From a virus, in IMG/VR virus record IMGVR_UViG_3300009185_000123, positions 1-21,728 of that record: DNA of 21,728 nt; one strand, given 5' to 3'. The notes beneath the pieces were generated by a model. It worked only from the letters and a program-made list of their open reading frames with translations, ran no database searches and was not told the origin of the DNA. Of this stretch, positions 1 through 8,068 are shown in pieces. Positions within the stretch are counted from its first letter, which is position 1; each line of letters opens with the position of its first letter. Both the position numbers and the translations under genes were made by a program.

Positions 1-1021
1 CATCAAAGTAAGCAGTTCCATGATGTCCAGAATAAGAACAATCAGAACACGTTACTACAATTCTAATACATTGACCAATGTAAGGAGTTAAATCAATATA
101 TTTTGTTTGCCAGTTAACCCATGAAACCCCACTTGTAACTTGATAACCAGGAACTCCACTTTGACAACTTTGTCCAGAAGGAGTTAGGCTCACGTTAGCA
201 CAAGGTATTGGGATTAATGAACCTGTACAATTATACATATCAATTCTAAAAGCAGGTTGTCCGCAACACTCATGAACGCCATCCCAAGAACCTGCATAAC
301 AAAATTGAAATAAGGTATTTGAATTTGAAACTGGAAATTGCGTCATAATTCGAGTCATCAAACCTGTTGGACAAGAGTTTTGTAGTCTTGCAACTCGGTT
401 ACCGCCAAGAGGCGAATTAGGTATTGAGACATTGTCAATACTAAATCCTGGTGGATTAGCACAACTAGGTGCAGGTAGTATTGGAGTAGCTACAATAGAA
501 AATTCAGGACTACCTGCATTCCAATTAGCAATAGGATTAGCAACACATCCAGCACCATATGTAGGATTTCCACAACAAATATTAGAAGTGTTTTGTCCAC
601 TTTGAATTGTCCATCCTAAAACAGAATTCATTCCACTATAAGCTCCAGGTGCAGTAAGCTCAAAGTCTTCATTCACACAAGCATTACCAGGTGAATTAAC
701 TGAGTTAGGACCTCCAATCGGTCTGTTATTTGAATTGACCGGTAGTAATGGTTTAATACCGTACTTTTGATTTACCCATGCTCTTTTTACAAGAGCAATA
801 TAGTTGATGTATTCTGAGCCAAAGACATTTCGTCTCAGCAACTCAACCCGCATAGAGGCTTCATCGAATCCTTGTAAGGAGTCTCCATAGTAACTTTTAT
901 AATCGGTTAAGGAGTTTTTAGAAAGATAGTCACGATTGTTTATGTATCGTTCTTTGGCTGGTGTTTGTGCAATTACCGTTAAGGTTAATAGTAATAGACA
1001 GTAGGTGATTAGTTTTTTCAT
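1..1021 (-). CDS. Secreted Cys-rich surface-type protein, 5' part (cut by window edge)
   Basis: The frame is open from an ATG at 1021 to the window edge, about 340 residues, so the C-terminus is missing. Residues 1-19 form a signal peptide (Lys-Lys, then a Leu/Thr-rich hydrophobic run ending near VIAQ). About 60 polar residues follow, then a region rich in Cys, Gly, Pro and Asn. Towards the visible end there is a jelly-roll-like pattern, IDLTPYIGQ, then CSDCSYSGHHGTAYFD. This strongly resembles the domain found in large secreted flavobacterial proteins that carry gliding-motility or type IX secretion tails. Whether such a tail is present cannot be seen. The role is inferred as extracellular or virion surface, for example adhesion. 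It lacks the N-terminal tag of the genes that follow. It may be host-derived. Confidence 0.8.
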   Translation of the reverse strand, partial: MKKLITYCLLLLTLTVIAQTPAKERYINNRDYLSKNSLTDYKSYYGDSLQGFDEASMRVELLRRNVFGSEYINYIALVKRAWVNQKYGIKPLLPVNSNNRPIGGPNSVNSPGNACVNEDFELTAPGAYSGMNSVLGWTIQSGQNTSNICCGNPTYGAGCVANPIANWNAGSPEFSIVATPILPAPSCANPPGFSIDNVSIPNSPLGGNRVARLQNSCPTGLMTRIMTQFPVSNSNTLFQFCYAGSWDGVHECCGQPAFRIDMYNCTGSLIPIPCANVSLTPSGQSCQSGVPGYQVTSGVSWVNWQTKYIDLTPYIGQCIRIVVTCSDCSYSGHHGTAYFD

Positions 1022-1130
1022 AATTAAGTAGTTATAATATTACTATTATATATTGAATTTTATGAAAAGGGTTCGGTAAATAGTTAATCTAATTATTAGA
1101 GTAGATCTTTTAATTATTAAAGAGATTAAT

Positions 1131-1718
1131 TCAGGTTAATTTCCGACGGACTTTTGAATTTGGTCGAGAGTCTGAAACCTTTTTGCCTAACTGATTAAAT
1201 CTTGACTGCACGTCTGATTTTAGGTTCATATACTTCTTATCATTTGCCAATCCACGATATTCTTCCATTTCAGTATCTGAAGGAGCTTCGCCGTATTCAA
1301 CTGTACCGTCTACTACTTGATTAAAAAGGTCAGGTAAAGGTAAAGTGATAGGTAACTCAGGAATATCAAGTTTATCATGAATACGAATTCCATAAGTTCC
1401 ATAAGTTGCATCGTACATTGCATGAACAGTATATTCACGAGCTGCTAAATCAACACTTATATCAAAATAGGTTTCATCATCCCTAGTTAATTCAGTTTGG
1501 ATTTGATTAAGTACGTGATCAATCATTGCATTATCTACTTCTCCATCGAAATCTTCCATTCTAGCTTCCGTATCTGCATCAGCAGCAAGCTCATCACGTT
1601 GAGCATCAGATAAATATCCAAAATTTCGAATTGGTTGAACTCCTTTAAGTTTAGCACGTTTAGAACCCATTGATTCATTTACAAATTGCCCAAATCTTTT
1701 AACTATTTGATTTTTCAT
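1131..1718 (-). CDS. Capsid-tagged acidic protein of unknown function
   Basis: 195 residues. I recognise no family. The N-terminus, MKNQIVKRFGQFVNE followed by Ser, is basic and amphipathic and ends in VNE. This matches the form of T4 capsid-targeting peptides, which are cleaved after (I/L)xE by the prohead protease. The rest is acidic in the first half (residues 38-80 rich in Asp/Glu) and has a basic C-terminal tail (SKVRRKLT). The tag and about 20 bases of A-rich leader (AAAAAAGAATTAA) are nearly identical to those of the next gene upstream, so the two genes share a duplicated 5' end joined to different bodies. The start was chosen because the tag begins there. It is likely packaged cargo. 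Confidence 0.72.
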   Translation of the reverse strand: MKNQIVKRFGQFVNESMGSKRAKLKGVQPIRNFGYLSDAQRDELAADADTEARMEDFDGEVDNAMIDHVLNQIQTELTRDDETYFDISVDLAAREYTVHAMYDATYGTYGIRIHDKLDIPELPITLPLPDLFNQVVDGTVEYGEAPSDTEMEEYRGLANDKKYMNLKSDVQSRFNQLGKKVSDSRPNSKVRRKLT

Positions 1719-1733
1719 TAGGTTAATTCTTTT

Positions 1734-2198
1734 TTAATAATGTTGTTTAGCGTACATAGTTAATATCTTTGTTATGTGTTCTGGACTAGTACCGCGATGA
1801 GTATCACTAGATGAAACGGTTTGAGCTAGTTCATCTATTGTCATGCTACCGTCATTCACAAACTCATCAACTATCTCTGCTGCGAGCTGGCTTCCAGGGG
1901 TAAAGTATTCGTCTTCTAAAATATGTAATAGCTTTTTTGGATTGTTACGGTAGTATGTTGGAATCCCTAACTGAGAGCCATGGTCAACATTCTTTTCTCT
2001 TGAATTTTTAGTACGCATTGCAATTTTTTTAAAGTGATCTTTATCGTCATCAGTCAACTTATTAAACTCTGATTCAAAATCAACTGGTTCTGTGTGTTTA
2101 CCTGTCATGCGGTTATGGGCAGTCCTTAATAAATTATGAACTGGATTATCTCCTTCGTTTATAAATTGTGTAAATCTTTTAACTATTTGCTTTTTCAT
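1734..2198 (-). CDS. Capsid-tagged protein of unknown function
   Basis: 154 residues from the ATG at 2198. The frame is open further up to 2267, but the internal start is preferred because it gives MKKQIVKRFTQFINE followed by Gly, almost the same tag as the gene at 1131-1718. It also has the same A-rich leader (AAAAAAAGAATTAA) just before it. INE fits the (I/L)xE prohead-protease site, so the mature protein would begin GDNPVHNLL. The body is mixed charged and helical, with a C-terminal part (EIVDEFVNDGSMTIDELAQ) that looks like a small helical bundle. I see no catalytic motif. A GATAAATA box lies about 27 bases upstream. Confidence 0.7.
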   Translation of the reverse strand: MKKQIVKRFTQFINEGDNPVHNLLRTAHNRMTGKHTEPVDFESEFNKLTDDDKDHFKKIAMRTKNSREKNVDHGSQLGIPTYYRNNPKKLLHILEDEYFTPGSQLAAEIVDEFVNDGSMTIDELAQTVSSSDTHRGTSPEHITKILTMYAKQHY

Positions 2199-2224
2199 TA
2201 GTTTAATTCTTTTTTTAATAATGT

Positions 2225-2232
2225 TATTTATC
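2225..2232 (-). promoter_or_regulatory. T4-late-like promoter box, candidate
   Basis: The minus strand reads GATAAATA, one base from the T4 late promoter consensus TATAAATA, 27 bases upstream of the chosen ATG at 2198. Similar boxes precede other tagged genes (10135-10142, 12297-12304). AT-rich DNA makes such matches common, so this is only suggestive. Confidence 0.3.
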
Positions 2233-2269
2233 TGGGTATTCAGGTCAGAACTTAAAATATTGTGCATAT

Positions 2270-3250
2270 TTAGCTAAAGTAGATATTTCCATTAACCGTA
2301 CAGTTATTCTGTTTAAGTTTTTGGTTAAAAATATTGTGAATTGACTTAAACAGCATACTATTAGTCGGTCCGGCCGCCGCAGCTTCACGATGTATATTAT
2401 TAATAATTGTAGATCTTGACACATCAAGGTCTCCACCTACTACTAAATTTTTTGGTAGTGTAGTAATGGTACTGCCATCTAACATTAAACTGCCGCTTAT
2501 TGATAAATTATCTGGAAGAGCGGTAATGTGTCTGCAACTGGTTAATTTTAAATCTCCAACTACTGATAAGTTTTCTGGTAATTTTTCTATAGCTGAATTT
2601 GATAAAAAAATTGATCTTTTAAATTTTGAATTTTCAGGTAACTCTTTAATTATACTTCCATTTGCTGTAAATATACCGTTTACTGTTAAATTATTTGGTA
2701 ACTCTTTAATTTTTGAATATGATATTGTTAATGCTCCACGTACAGAAAGATTATCAGGTAAACTTTCTAAACTAGTTCCGTATAACTCTAGATTAAACTG
2801 ACTATTATTTGGTTCAATATAATTTTTTACACGTTTTGCATCATGCAATAAATTTTTAAACTGATCGACTGTATAGCTATCAACTACACCGATACTATTT
2901 AAGTGTATTAGTTCTTCAATATCAAAATTTATTGGATTCCAAGTATCCGCATTTTCAAAAATCTTTTCACTATCATTAATATAATCAGAAGAGAGTGTTT
3001 CTATTTCAGGATTCTTTTTAAATACTTCGCAAACTTCTTTTAAAATAGAGGTCACAGTTGAGTATGGATCAATTATTCTATTATCAATAAGTTTTTCAAC
3101 TTTTTTAAATAACTCATCTGGTATTCGTAAGCGTTTAAGTGCTCTAAGAAATAATTTGAGTTTAACTGAATGTAACTTAATCATTTCATTTAACTGATCT
3201 GTATTTTTTATTGGATCTTTCCAACTTTCATATAGTTTAATATACTTCAT
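2270..3250 (-). CDS. Divergent capsid-tagged LRR protein with an extra helical domain
   Basis: 326 residues, modular. Residues 1-10 are the tag MKYIKLYESW, identical to the next paralog. Residues 11-100 are a helical, Lys/Glu-rich insert found in no other member here. Residues 104-146 (TWNP ... IGVVDSYTVDQF) correspond to the helical domain that directly follows the tag in the other paralogs. About six LRR units follow (residues 163-285; ELPNNLTVNG, KLPENLSVVG, TLPKNLVVGG). They lack the GCT of the other genes, having Ser or Ile at the position of the conserved Cys. The C-terminus is unrelated to the usual QIYR end and contains an Ala run. This is the oldest-looking or fastest-evolving member of the cluster. 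Its role is probably the same as its neighbours. Confidence 0.8.
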   Translation of the reverse strand: MKYIKLYESWKDPIKNTDQLNEMIKLHSVKLKLFLRALKRLRIPDELFKKVEKLIDNRIIDPYSTVTSILKEVCEVFKKNPEIETLSSDYINDSEKIFENADTWNPINFDIEELIHLNSIGVVDSYTVDQFKNLLHDAKRVKNYIEPNNSQFNLELYGTSLESLPDNLSVRGALTISYSKIKELPNNLTVNGIFTANGSIIKELPENSKFKRSIFLSNSAIEKLPENLSVVGDLKLTSCRHITALPDNLSISGSLMLDGSTITTLPKNLVVGGDLDVSRSTIINNIHREAAAAGPTNSMLFKSIHNIFNQKLKQNNCTVNGNIYFS

Positions 3251-3255
3251 ATCAT

Positions 3256-3888
3256 TTATCTACAAATTTTGCCGTCTACCGATAAATCCTGAGGTAACTC
3301 GCCTAAGCTGGTACAATTATATAAGACTAATTCTCCACCAACCGTTAGGCCAGCAGGTAAACTCTTTAGGGACCTACAACCATGTAGGCTTAAGCTGCCA
3401 TTAACCTTTAATCCAGCAGGTAAACTCTTTAATCCGGCACAGCCATATAGGCTTAAGTTTCCGGCAACATTTAAGCCGGCAGGTAAACTCTCTAAACTAA
3501 AGCAGTTAGATAAGTCTAAGCTTCCGCTAATTTTTAATCCAGCAGGTAAACTCTCTAAGCTGGTACAAGCATATAATTGTAAGCTTCCTCCAACCACTAG
3601 GTCATCCGGTAAACTCTTTAAGCCCGTACAGTACTCTAAGTTTAAGTTTTCTCTAACCACTAACCCATTAGGTAAACTCGTCAAAAGGGCACATCCACCT
3701 AGGTTTAAGGATTCACCTTCGCACCAACCTTTAATATAGTTAATAATACGCTGTTCAGCATCCCTAAGTTTCTTTAGATCGGCTAATTCTTTATCTGAAA
3801 CTACTCCTATCTCATGAAGCCCTTGAGCCTCAGCAAAGGTATCGGCTGTTATAGGGTTCCATGATTCATATAGTTTAATATACTTCAT
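3256..3888 (-). CDS. Capsid-tagged LRR protein, 7 repeats
   Basis: 210 residues: tag MKYIKLYE|SWNP (LYE fits the (L/I)xE cleavage rule), helical domain at about 12-50 (AQGLHEIGVVSDKELADLKK), then seven LRR units from residue 71 to the end, the last one a 14-residue cap ending in DGKICR. The linker before the repeats (IKGWCEGES) differs from the YxGVG of most siblings. The Cys in the GCT position is kept in most units (YCT, ACT, NCF, GCA, GCR, NCT), so a Cys ladder along the solenoid is expected. The gene is separated from the divergent paralog downstream by 5 bases. A binding or effector function is inferred from the LRR fold; the target is unknown. Confidence 0.85.
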   Translation of the reverse strand: MKYIKLYESWNPITADTFAEAQGLHEIGVVSDKELADLKKLRDAEQRIINYIKGWCEGESLNLGGCALLTSLPNGLVVRENLNLEYCTGLKSLPDDLVVGGSLQLYACTSLESLPAGLKISGSLDLSNCFSLESLPAGLNVAGNLSLYGCAGLKSLPAGLKVNGSLSLHGCRSLKSLPAGLTVGGELVLYNCTSLGELPQDLSVDGKICR

Positions 3889-3893
3889 ATCAT

Positions 3894-4640
3894 TTATCTA
3901 TAAATTTGACCTACTACGTTTAGGTCCTGCGGTAACTCGCCTAGGGCAGTACAGCCGTGTAAGTCTAAGTATCCGCGAACTTCTAGATCCGCAGGTAAAC
4001 TCTTTAAACTCGTACAGCCCGTTAAGGATAGAACGCCGCCGATCTTTAAGCCAGCTGGTAAACTCTCTAGGTCAGTACAGTTATTTAAATTTAAGGTTGA
4101 ATTAACTGTTAACCCAGCCGGTAAACGAGTTAGGGACGTACAGCCACTTGCGTGTATGGAGCCTCCAACCTTTAAACCTTGAGGTAACTCGCCTAATTTG
4201 GTACAGCCATTTAAATTTAAGTATGATCCAACCACTAGGTCATTAGGTAAACTCTCTAAGTTTGTACAAAAATTTAGTTCTAAGCCTCCGCTAATCACTA
4301 GACCAGCGGGTAGACTCCTTAAATTGGTACAACCGTTTGCGTATAGGTAGTCTTTGACCTTTAATCCAGCAGGTAAACTCTCTAAACTTGTACAACCATA
4401 TAAGCCTAAGTTTCCGCCAACCTTTAAGCCATCCGGTAAACTCTTTAGCAAGGTACAGTCCCGTAAGTCTAGGCTCCCAACTCCAGAGTAGTGGAGAATC
4501 TCCCACTCAGTCGCCATAAGTTTCTCTAGCTGGGCTAATTCCTGGTCAGAAACAATTCCTATTGAGTGTAGTTCTTGAGCCTCAGCAAAGGCCTCGTCTG
4601 ACATGGGGTTCCAGTTTTCGTATAGTTTAAGATACTTCAT
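3894..4640 (-). CDS. Capsid-tagged LRR protein, 9 repeats
   Basis: 248 residues: tag MKYLKLYE|NWNP, helical domain to about residue 50 (AQELHSIGIVSDQELAQLEK), YSGVGSLDLRDCTLLK as N-cap, then nine units from residue 67, ending ELPQDLNVVGQIYR. An ELPQGL unit lies in the middle (unit 5). That sequence is otherwise typical of the C-terminal cap, so the protein may have arisen by joining a 5-unit and a 4-unit gene. This is the first of the LRR genes after the lysozyme in transcription order, 21 bases downstream of its stop codon. Confidence 0.85.
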   Translation of the reverse strand: MKYLKLYENWNPMSDEAFAEAQELHSIGIVSDQELAQLEKLMATEWEILHYSGVGSLDLRDCTLLKSLPDGLKVGGNLGLYGCTSLESLPAGLKVKDYLYANGCTNLRSLPAGLVISGGLELNFCTNLESLPNDLVVGSYLNLNGCTKLGELPQGLKVGGSIHASGCTSLTRLPAGLTVNSTLNLNNCTDLESLPAGLKIGGVLSLTGCTSLKSLPADLEVRGYLDLHGCTALGELPQDLNVVGQIYR

Positions 4641-4661
4641 TAGGGTTATTTATTCAGAATA

Positions 4662-5507
4662 TTATGCCGATTTAATTATTTGAGATAGGGTATTTGCTCT
4701 ATTTTTAACTTGACCAGCCCATTCAGAGTCCAACATTTCGGTTGAGGCCTTTTTATAATTATTGGATAAAATATACTTTAGAAAATTATTAAATTTAGAT
4801 AAGCCGGCCTTTCCTAAATTAAATACCATTTCAGTTAAAACACCCTGTACTGATAATGGTAGTTTTGGCCAAACTGTTGAAATATTTACCGAACGGTCTT
4901 GTGATATTAAGGTCTGTGCATCGTTTTTTGCCTGGATTAAATCATTGTTTAATAGAGTAGATATTTGAGCATCAGTAAGCTTGGCTTTTCCAGCTTTAAT
5001 TTTAACCGGATTTGCTCCAACACTTTTAAGTAGTACACTTGAATCTTCTCGGTTTAGGTTAAAGCCAACTCCAATCGTTGGATTTTTTTTAGTATCTAAA
5101 TACTTAATATATTTTTTACCTTCATGCTGAATTACCCGGTCTTTAATTGAACTAACCACCTGGTCAGTAGACGGTGGTGGAGCAACAAATGTCCCTAAGC
5201 TGTTTTGAACCTGGATATTAGCAATATGATTATCAATTTGAGTTTTATAGCTTTGGTCAAAAATACCAAGTTCACCATTAATTGCATCGCCGACACTCGC
5301 ATAGGCCCAATCTTTAGTTTTAAAGCCTGAGTTTAAAGCCTGATTTACCTTATTCATTGTTAATACATCAGGTATTGATAAAATGGCCTTTGCTAAGTTA
5401 GGTTCGGTTGTTCCAAGACCAGCACAGGCAACCTGAATTTCATTTGCTATTTGATCAGAGGTTAAGGCCTCATTGATCCAACCTTCAAATACTTGTAAAT
5501 ACTTCAT
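4662..5507 (-). CDS. Capsid-tagged T4-type lysozyme (GH24 muramidase)
   Basis: 281 residues. Residues 1-13, MKYLQVFEGWINE, are the tag (INE cleavage site). Residues 17-98 contain ACAGLGTTEPNLAKAI and later DAINGEL, which look like an annexin-type helical repeat, a weak resemblance. After a Pro-rich linker (109-112) comes a complete GH24 domain (about 118-281). Catalytic Glu129 is in QHEG, Asp138 in YLDT and Thr144 in PTIGVGF. The spacings of 9 and 6 residues match E11/D20/T26 of T4 lysozyme. It would cleave the N-acetylmuramic acid to N-acetylglucosamine bond of peptidoglycan. There is no signal peptide or holin next to it. The tag and the position among cargo genes suggest a virion-carried enzyme acting at entry, though a lysis role is not excluded. 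Confidence 0.88.
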   Translation of the reverse strand: MKYLQVFEGWINEALTSDQIANEIQVACAGLGTTEPNLAKAILSIPDVLTMNKVNQALNSGFKTKDWAYASVGDAINGELGIFDQSYKTQIDNHIANIQVQNSLGTFVAPPPSTDQVVSSIKDRVIQHEGKKYIKYLDTKKNPTIGVGFNLNREDSSVLLKSVGANPVKIKAGKAKLTDAQISTLLNNDLIQAKNDAQTLISQDRSVNISTVWPKLPLSVQGVLTEMVFNLGKAGLSKFNNFLKYILSNNYKKASTEMLDSEWAGQVKNRANTLSQIIKSA

Positions 5508-5512
5508 ATCAG

Positions 5513-6253
5513 TTATCTATAAATTTTGCCGCCAATCTTTAAGCCGGCAGGTAAACTCTCTAGGCCAAGGCAACCACCTAAGGTTAAGTCGCCATCAACA
5601 ACTAGATCAGCAGGTAGACTCTTTAAGCCCGTACACCGATTTAGGCTTAAGGTTCCACCGACCTTTAAGCCAGCTGGTAAACTCTTTAGCTGATAACAGT
5701 CAGTTAAGTATAAGTTTCCTCCAACCTCTAGACCAGCAGGTAAACTCTCTAAACTCGTACAGCCTCTTAAGTCATCGCCAACCACTAAGCCAGCCGGTAA
5801 ACTCGTTAAGCCCGTGCAGTTTGCTAAGTCTAATTGGCCACCAACCACCAGGCCAGCAGGTAAACTCGTTAAGGAAGAGCAGCCGAATAAAGTTAAGTCA
5901 TCTTCAACCTTTAAGTCAGCCGGTAAACTCGTTAAGCTTGTACAGCCAGTTAGGTCTAAGTAGTCTCCAACAACTAGGCCAGCCGGTAAACTCCTTAAGC
6001 CAGTACAGTAATTTAGGTCTAAGAAGCCATCGACCTTTAAGCCAGCCGGTAAACCCGTTAATAAGGCACAGAAACTAAGATCTAAGTTGCCAAATCCTTT
6101 AAAATTAAGTATTTGGTGTTGAGCCTGCTTTAAACTAACCAAGTCCTCTAATTCCTGACTTGAAACAACTCCTATTTGGTGCAGTTCCTGAGCTGACTCT
6201 AACTCTTGATCAGACAGAGGGTTCCATGATTCATATAGTTGCAGATACTTCAT
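5513..6253 (-). CDS. Capsid-tagged LRR protein, 9 repeats
   Basis: 246 residues: tag MKYLQLYE|SWNP, helical domain to about 50 (AQELHQIGVVSSQELEDLVS), then nine LRR units from residue 67. The fifth unit (SLPAGLVVGDDLRGCTSLE) is two residues short, lacking the usual second x-L pair before the GC. This would shorten one turn of the solenoid. The last unit is SLPAGLKIGGKIYR instead of the usual ELPQDL cap. The gene starts 5 bases after the stop codon of the fused paralog upstream and ends 5 bases before the lysozyme start. An A/T-rich TATAAATA string overlaps the previous gene's final codons. Confidence 0.85.
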   Translation of the reverse strand: MKYLQLYESWNPLSDQELESAQELHQIGVVSSQELEDLVSLKQAQHQILNFKGFGNLDLSFCALLTGLPAGLKVDGFLDLNYCTGLRSLPAGLVVGDYLDLTGCTSLTSLPADLKVEDDLTLFGCSSLTSLPAGLVVGGQLDLANCTGLTSLPAGLVVGDDLRGCTSLESLPAGLEVGGNLYLTDCYQLKSLPAGLKVGGTLSLNRCTGLKSLPADLVVDGDLTLGGCLGLESLPAGLKIGGKIYR

Positions 6254-6258
6254 TAAGG

Positions 6259-7311
6259 TTATTTATAAATTTTGGCTCCAACCTTTAGGTCCTCGGGTAA
6301 CTCGGCTAAGCTTGGACACGATCGTATGTATAGACTTGCAGAAACCTCTAGACCAGCAGGTAAACTCTTTAGTGAGGTACAGCAGTCGAGGTCTAAGTTG
6401 CCGTCGACCTTGAATCCAACCGGCAAACTTTCTAGGGCCGTACAGCCTTCTAAGTAGACTCCGCTTTCGACCTTTAAGTCAGCCGGTAAACTCTTTATAC
6501 CGGTACAGCCTTCCATGTCAAGTTGACCGCCAACCACTAGGCCAGCAGGTAGACTCTCCAAGCCCGTACACCTTTTTATGTCTAGACCTCCGCCAATCTT
6601 TAAGCCATCAGGTAAACTCCTTAAGCCCGTACAGCCCCTTAAGTCTAATTCTCCCAGCACCTCTAAATCTGCCGGTATACTCTCTAAGCTCGTACAGCCA
6701 TTTAGCTCTAATCGGCCATTGATCTTTAAGCCAGCAGGTAAACTCTTTAGTAGAGTACAGTAGTCTAGGATTAGGCTGCCAACCCCGTTATATTTAATAA
6801 TACGCTGTTCAGCATCTCTAAGGATCTTTAGCTCGGCTAATTCCTGGCTTGACACAACTCCTATTTGGTGCAGCTCCTGAGCACTGGCAAGATCCTCAAC
6901 GGATACTGTGTTCCAATTTTCATATAGTTTCGGCCCGCCTATTATTCGGCCGGCTACCTTTAGGTCTTGAGGTAAACTCTTTAAACCAGTACAGCCGTAT
7001 AAGTATAGGTCACCGCCAACCTCTAGGCCAGCCGGTAAACTCTTTAAACCCGTACAGGCAGTTAAGCCTAAATTTGCTCCAACTTTTAGGCCCTGAGGTA
7101 AACCAGTTAACAGAATAGTGTAACTTAAGTTTAGGTCCCCAACTCCTTTATAGTCGAGTATCCGTTTTGAACTGATTTTTAAATCATTTAGATCGGCTAA
7201 TTCCTGATCAGAAATAACCCCTATCTTGTGCAGTTTCCTAGTCTCAGCAAAGTCCTTATCAGATAGAGGGTTCCAGTCCTCAAATTTTTCGAATAGTTTA
7301 ATATACTTCAT
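6259..7311 (-). CDS. Fused double LRR protein, 3 + 8 repeats
   Basis: 350 residues, twice built. The first half has the tag MKYIKLFEKFEDWNP, the helical domain (LHKIGVISDQELADL) and only three LRR units (70-127) ending VAGRIIGGP. Immediately after, at residue 128, KLYENWNTVS begins a second copy of the tag end and helical domain (LHQIGVVSSQELAEL), then eight more units to the end (ELPEDLKVGAKIYK). The junction lies where every other gene has QIYR, stop, spacer, ATG. Here stop and start are lost and the frame runs through, so this is a natural gene fusion after deletion. The internal KLYE could still be a prohead-protease site (LYE) and would then release two proteins. Confidence 0.87.
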   Translation of the reverse strand: MKYIKLFEKFEDWNPLSDKDFAETRKLHKIGVISDQELADLNDLKISSKRILDYKGVGDLNLSYTILLTGLPQGLKVGANLGLTACTGLKSLPAGLEVGGDLYLYGCTGLKSLPQDLKVAGRIIGGPKLYENWNTVSVEDLASAQELHQIGVVSSQELAELKILRDAEQRIIKYNGVGSLILDYCTLLKSLPAGLKINGRLELNGCTSLESIPADLEVLGELDLRGCTGLRSLPDGLKIGGGLDIKRCTGLESLPAGLVVGGQLDMEGCTGIKSLPADLKVESGVYLEGCTALESLPVGFKVDGNLDLDCCTSLKSLPAGLEVSASLYIRSCPSLAELPEDLKVGAKIYK

Positions 7312-7316
7312 ATCAT

Positions 7317-8063
7317 TTATCTATAAATTTGGCCGCCTACTTTTAGGTCCTGTGGTAAACTCTCTAGGCGGGTACCACCCAAGAGTAAGTCTCTTTTAAC
7401 CACTAGCCCAGCCGGCAAACTTGTTAAGCCGGTACAACCATATAAGTCTAAGTTTCCGCCAACCTTTAGGCCAGCAGGTAAACTCCTTAAACCTGTGCAG
7501 TTTGCTAAGGTTAGGTTGCCAACCGCTATGTCAGCCGGTACACTCTCTAAGCGGGTACAGCCATCTAGGCTTAAGGTGTTGCCAACCTCTAGGCCAGCAG
7601 ATAAATTCTTTAGGCTGGTACAGCCGTATAGGCTTAAGTTTCGGTCAACGATTAATCCAGTAGGTAAACTCTCTAGGGACGTACAGCCAATTAAGGTTAA
7701 GTCTCTGACCCTTAAGTTAGCCGGTATACTGGTTAGGGCCGTACAGCCACCTAATGCTAAGTATCCAATAACCTGTAGATCAGCAGGTAGACTCCTTAAG
7801 CCTGTACACTTATTTAGGTTTAACATGCCGTTAACCTTTAAGCCAGCCGGTAAACTCTTTAGTAGAGTACAGCTGTCTAGGTTTAGGTTGCCAACTCCAG
7901 GGTATTGAAGAATTTCCCGTTCAACATGCCTAAGTCTTCTGAGCTCGCTCAATTCCTTGTCGGACACAACTCCTATTTCATGAAGATCCTGAACATCTGA
8001 ATAGGCCTCATCGGATACTGTTTTCCAGTCTTCAAATTTTTCATATAGTTTAATATACTTCAT
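7317..8063 (-). CDS. Capsid-tagged LRR protein, 9 repeats
   Basis: 248 residues: tag and linker MKYIKLYEKFEDWKTVS (with the extra KFED seen in two siblings), helical domain (VQDLHEIGVVSDKELSELRR), PGVGNLNLDSCTLLK cap, then nine units from residue 70. Three units are 20 rather than 21 residues long (SIPANL..., SVPADI..., SLPAGLVV...), and one has NLSAGL in place of SLPAGL. The repeats are therefore somewhat decayed, but the frame is intact. It ends SLPQDLKVGGQIYR. The stop codon is 5 bases before the next paralog's start, with the family's usual spacer. Confidence 0.85.
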   Translation of the reverse strand: MKYIKLYEKFEDWKTVSDEAYSDVQDLHEIGVVSDKELSELRRLRHVEREILQYPGVGNLNLDSCTLLKSLPAGLKVNGMLNLNKCTGLRSLPADLQVIGYLALGGCTALTSIPANLRVRDLTLIGCTSLESLPTGLIVDRNLSLYGCTSLKNLSAGLEVGNTLSLDGCTRLESVPADIAVGNLTLANCTGLRSLPAGLKVGGNLDLYGCTGLTSLPAGLVVKRDLLLGGTRLESLPQDLKVGGQIYR

Positions 8064-8068
8064 ATACT

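Noticed and set aside
6260-6267. TATAAATA late promoter in front of 5513-6253
   Set aside because: It is formed by the last codons and stop (ATT TAT AAA TAA) of the upstream paralog and lies only 7 bases before the ATG, so it is a coding coincidence.
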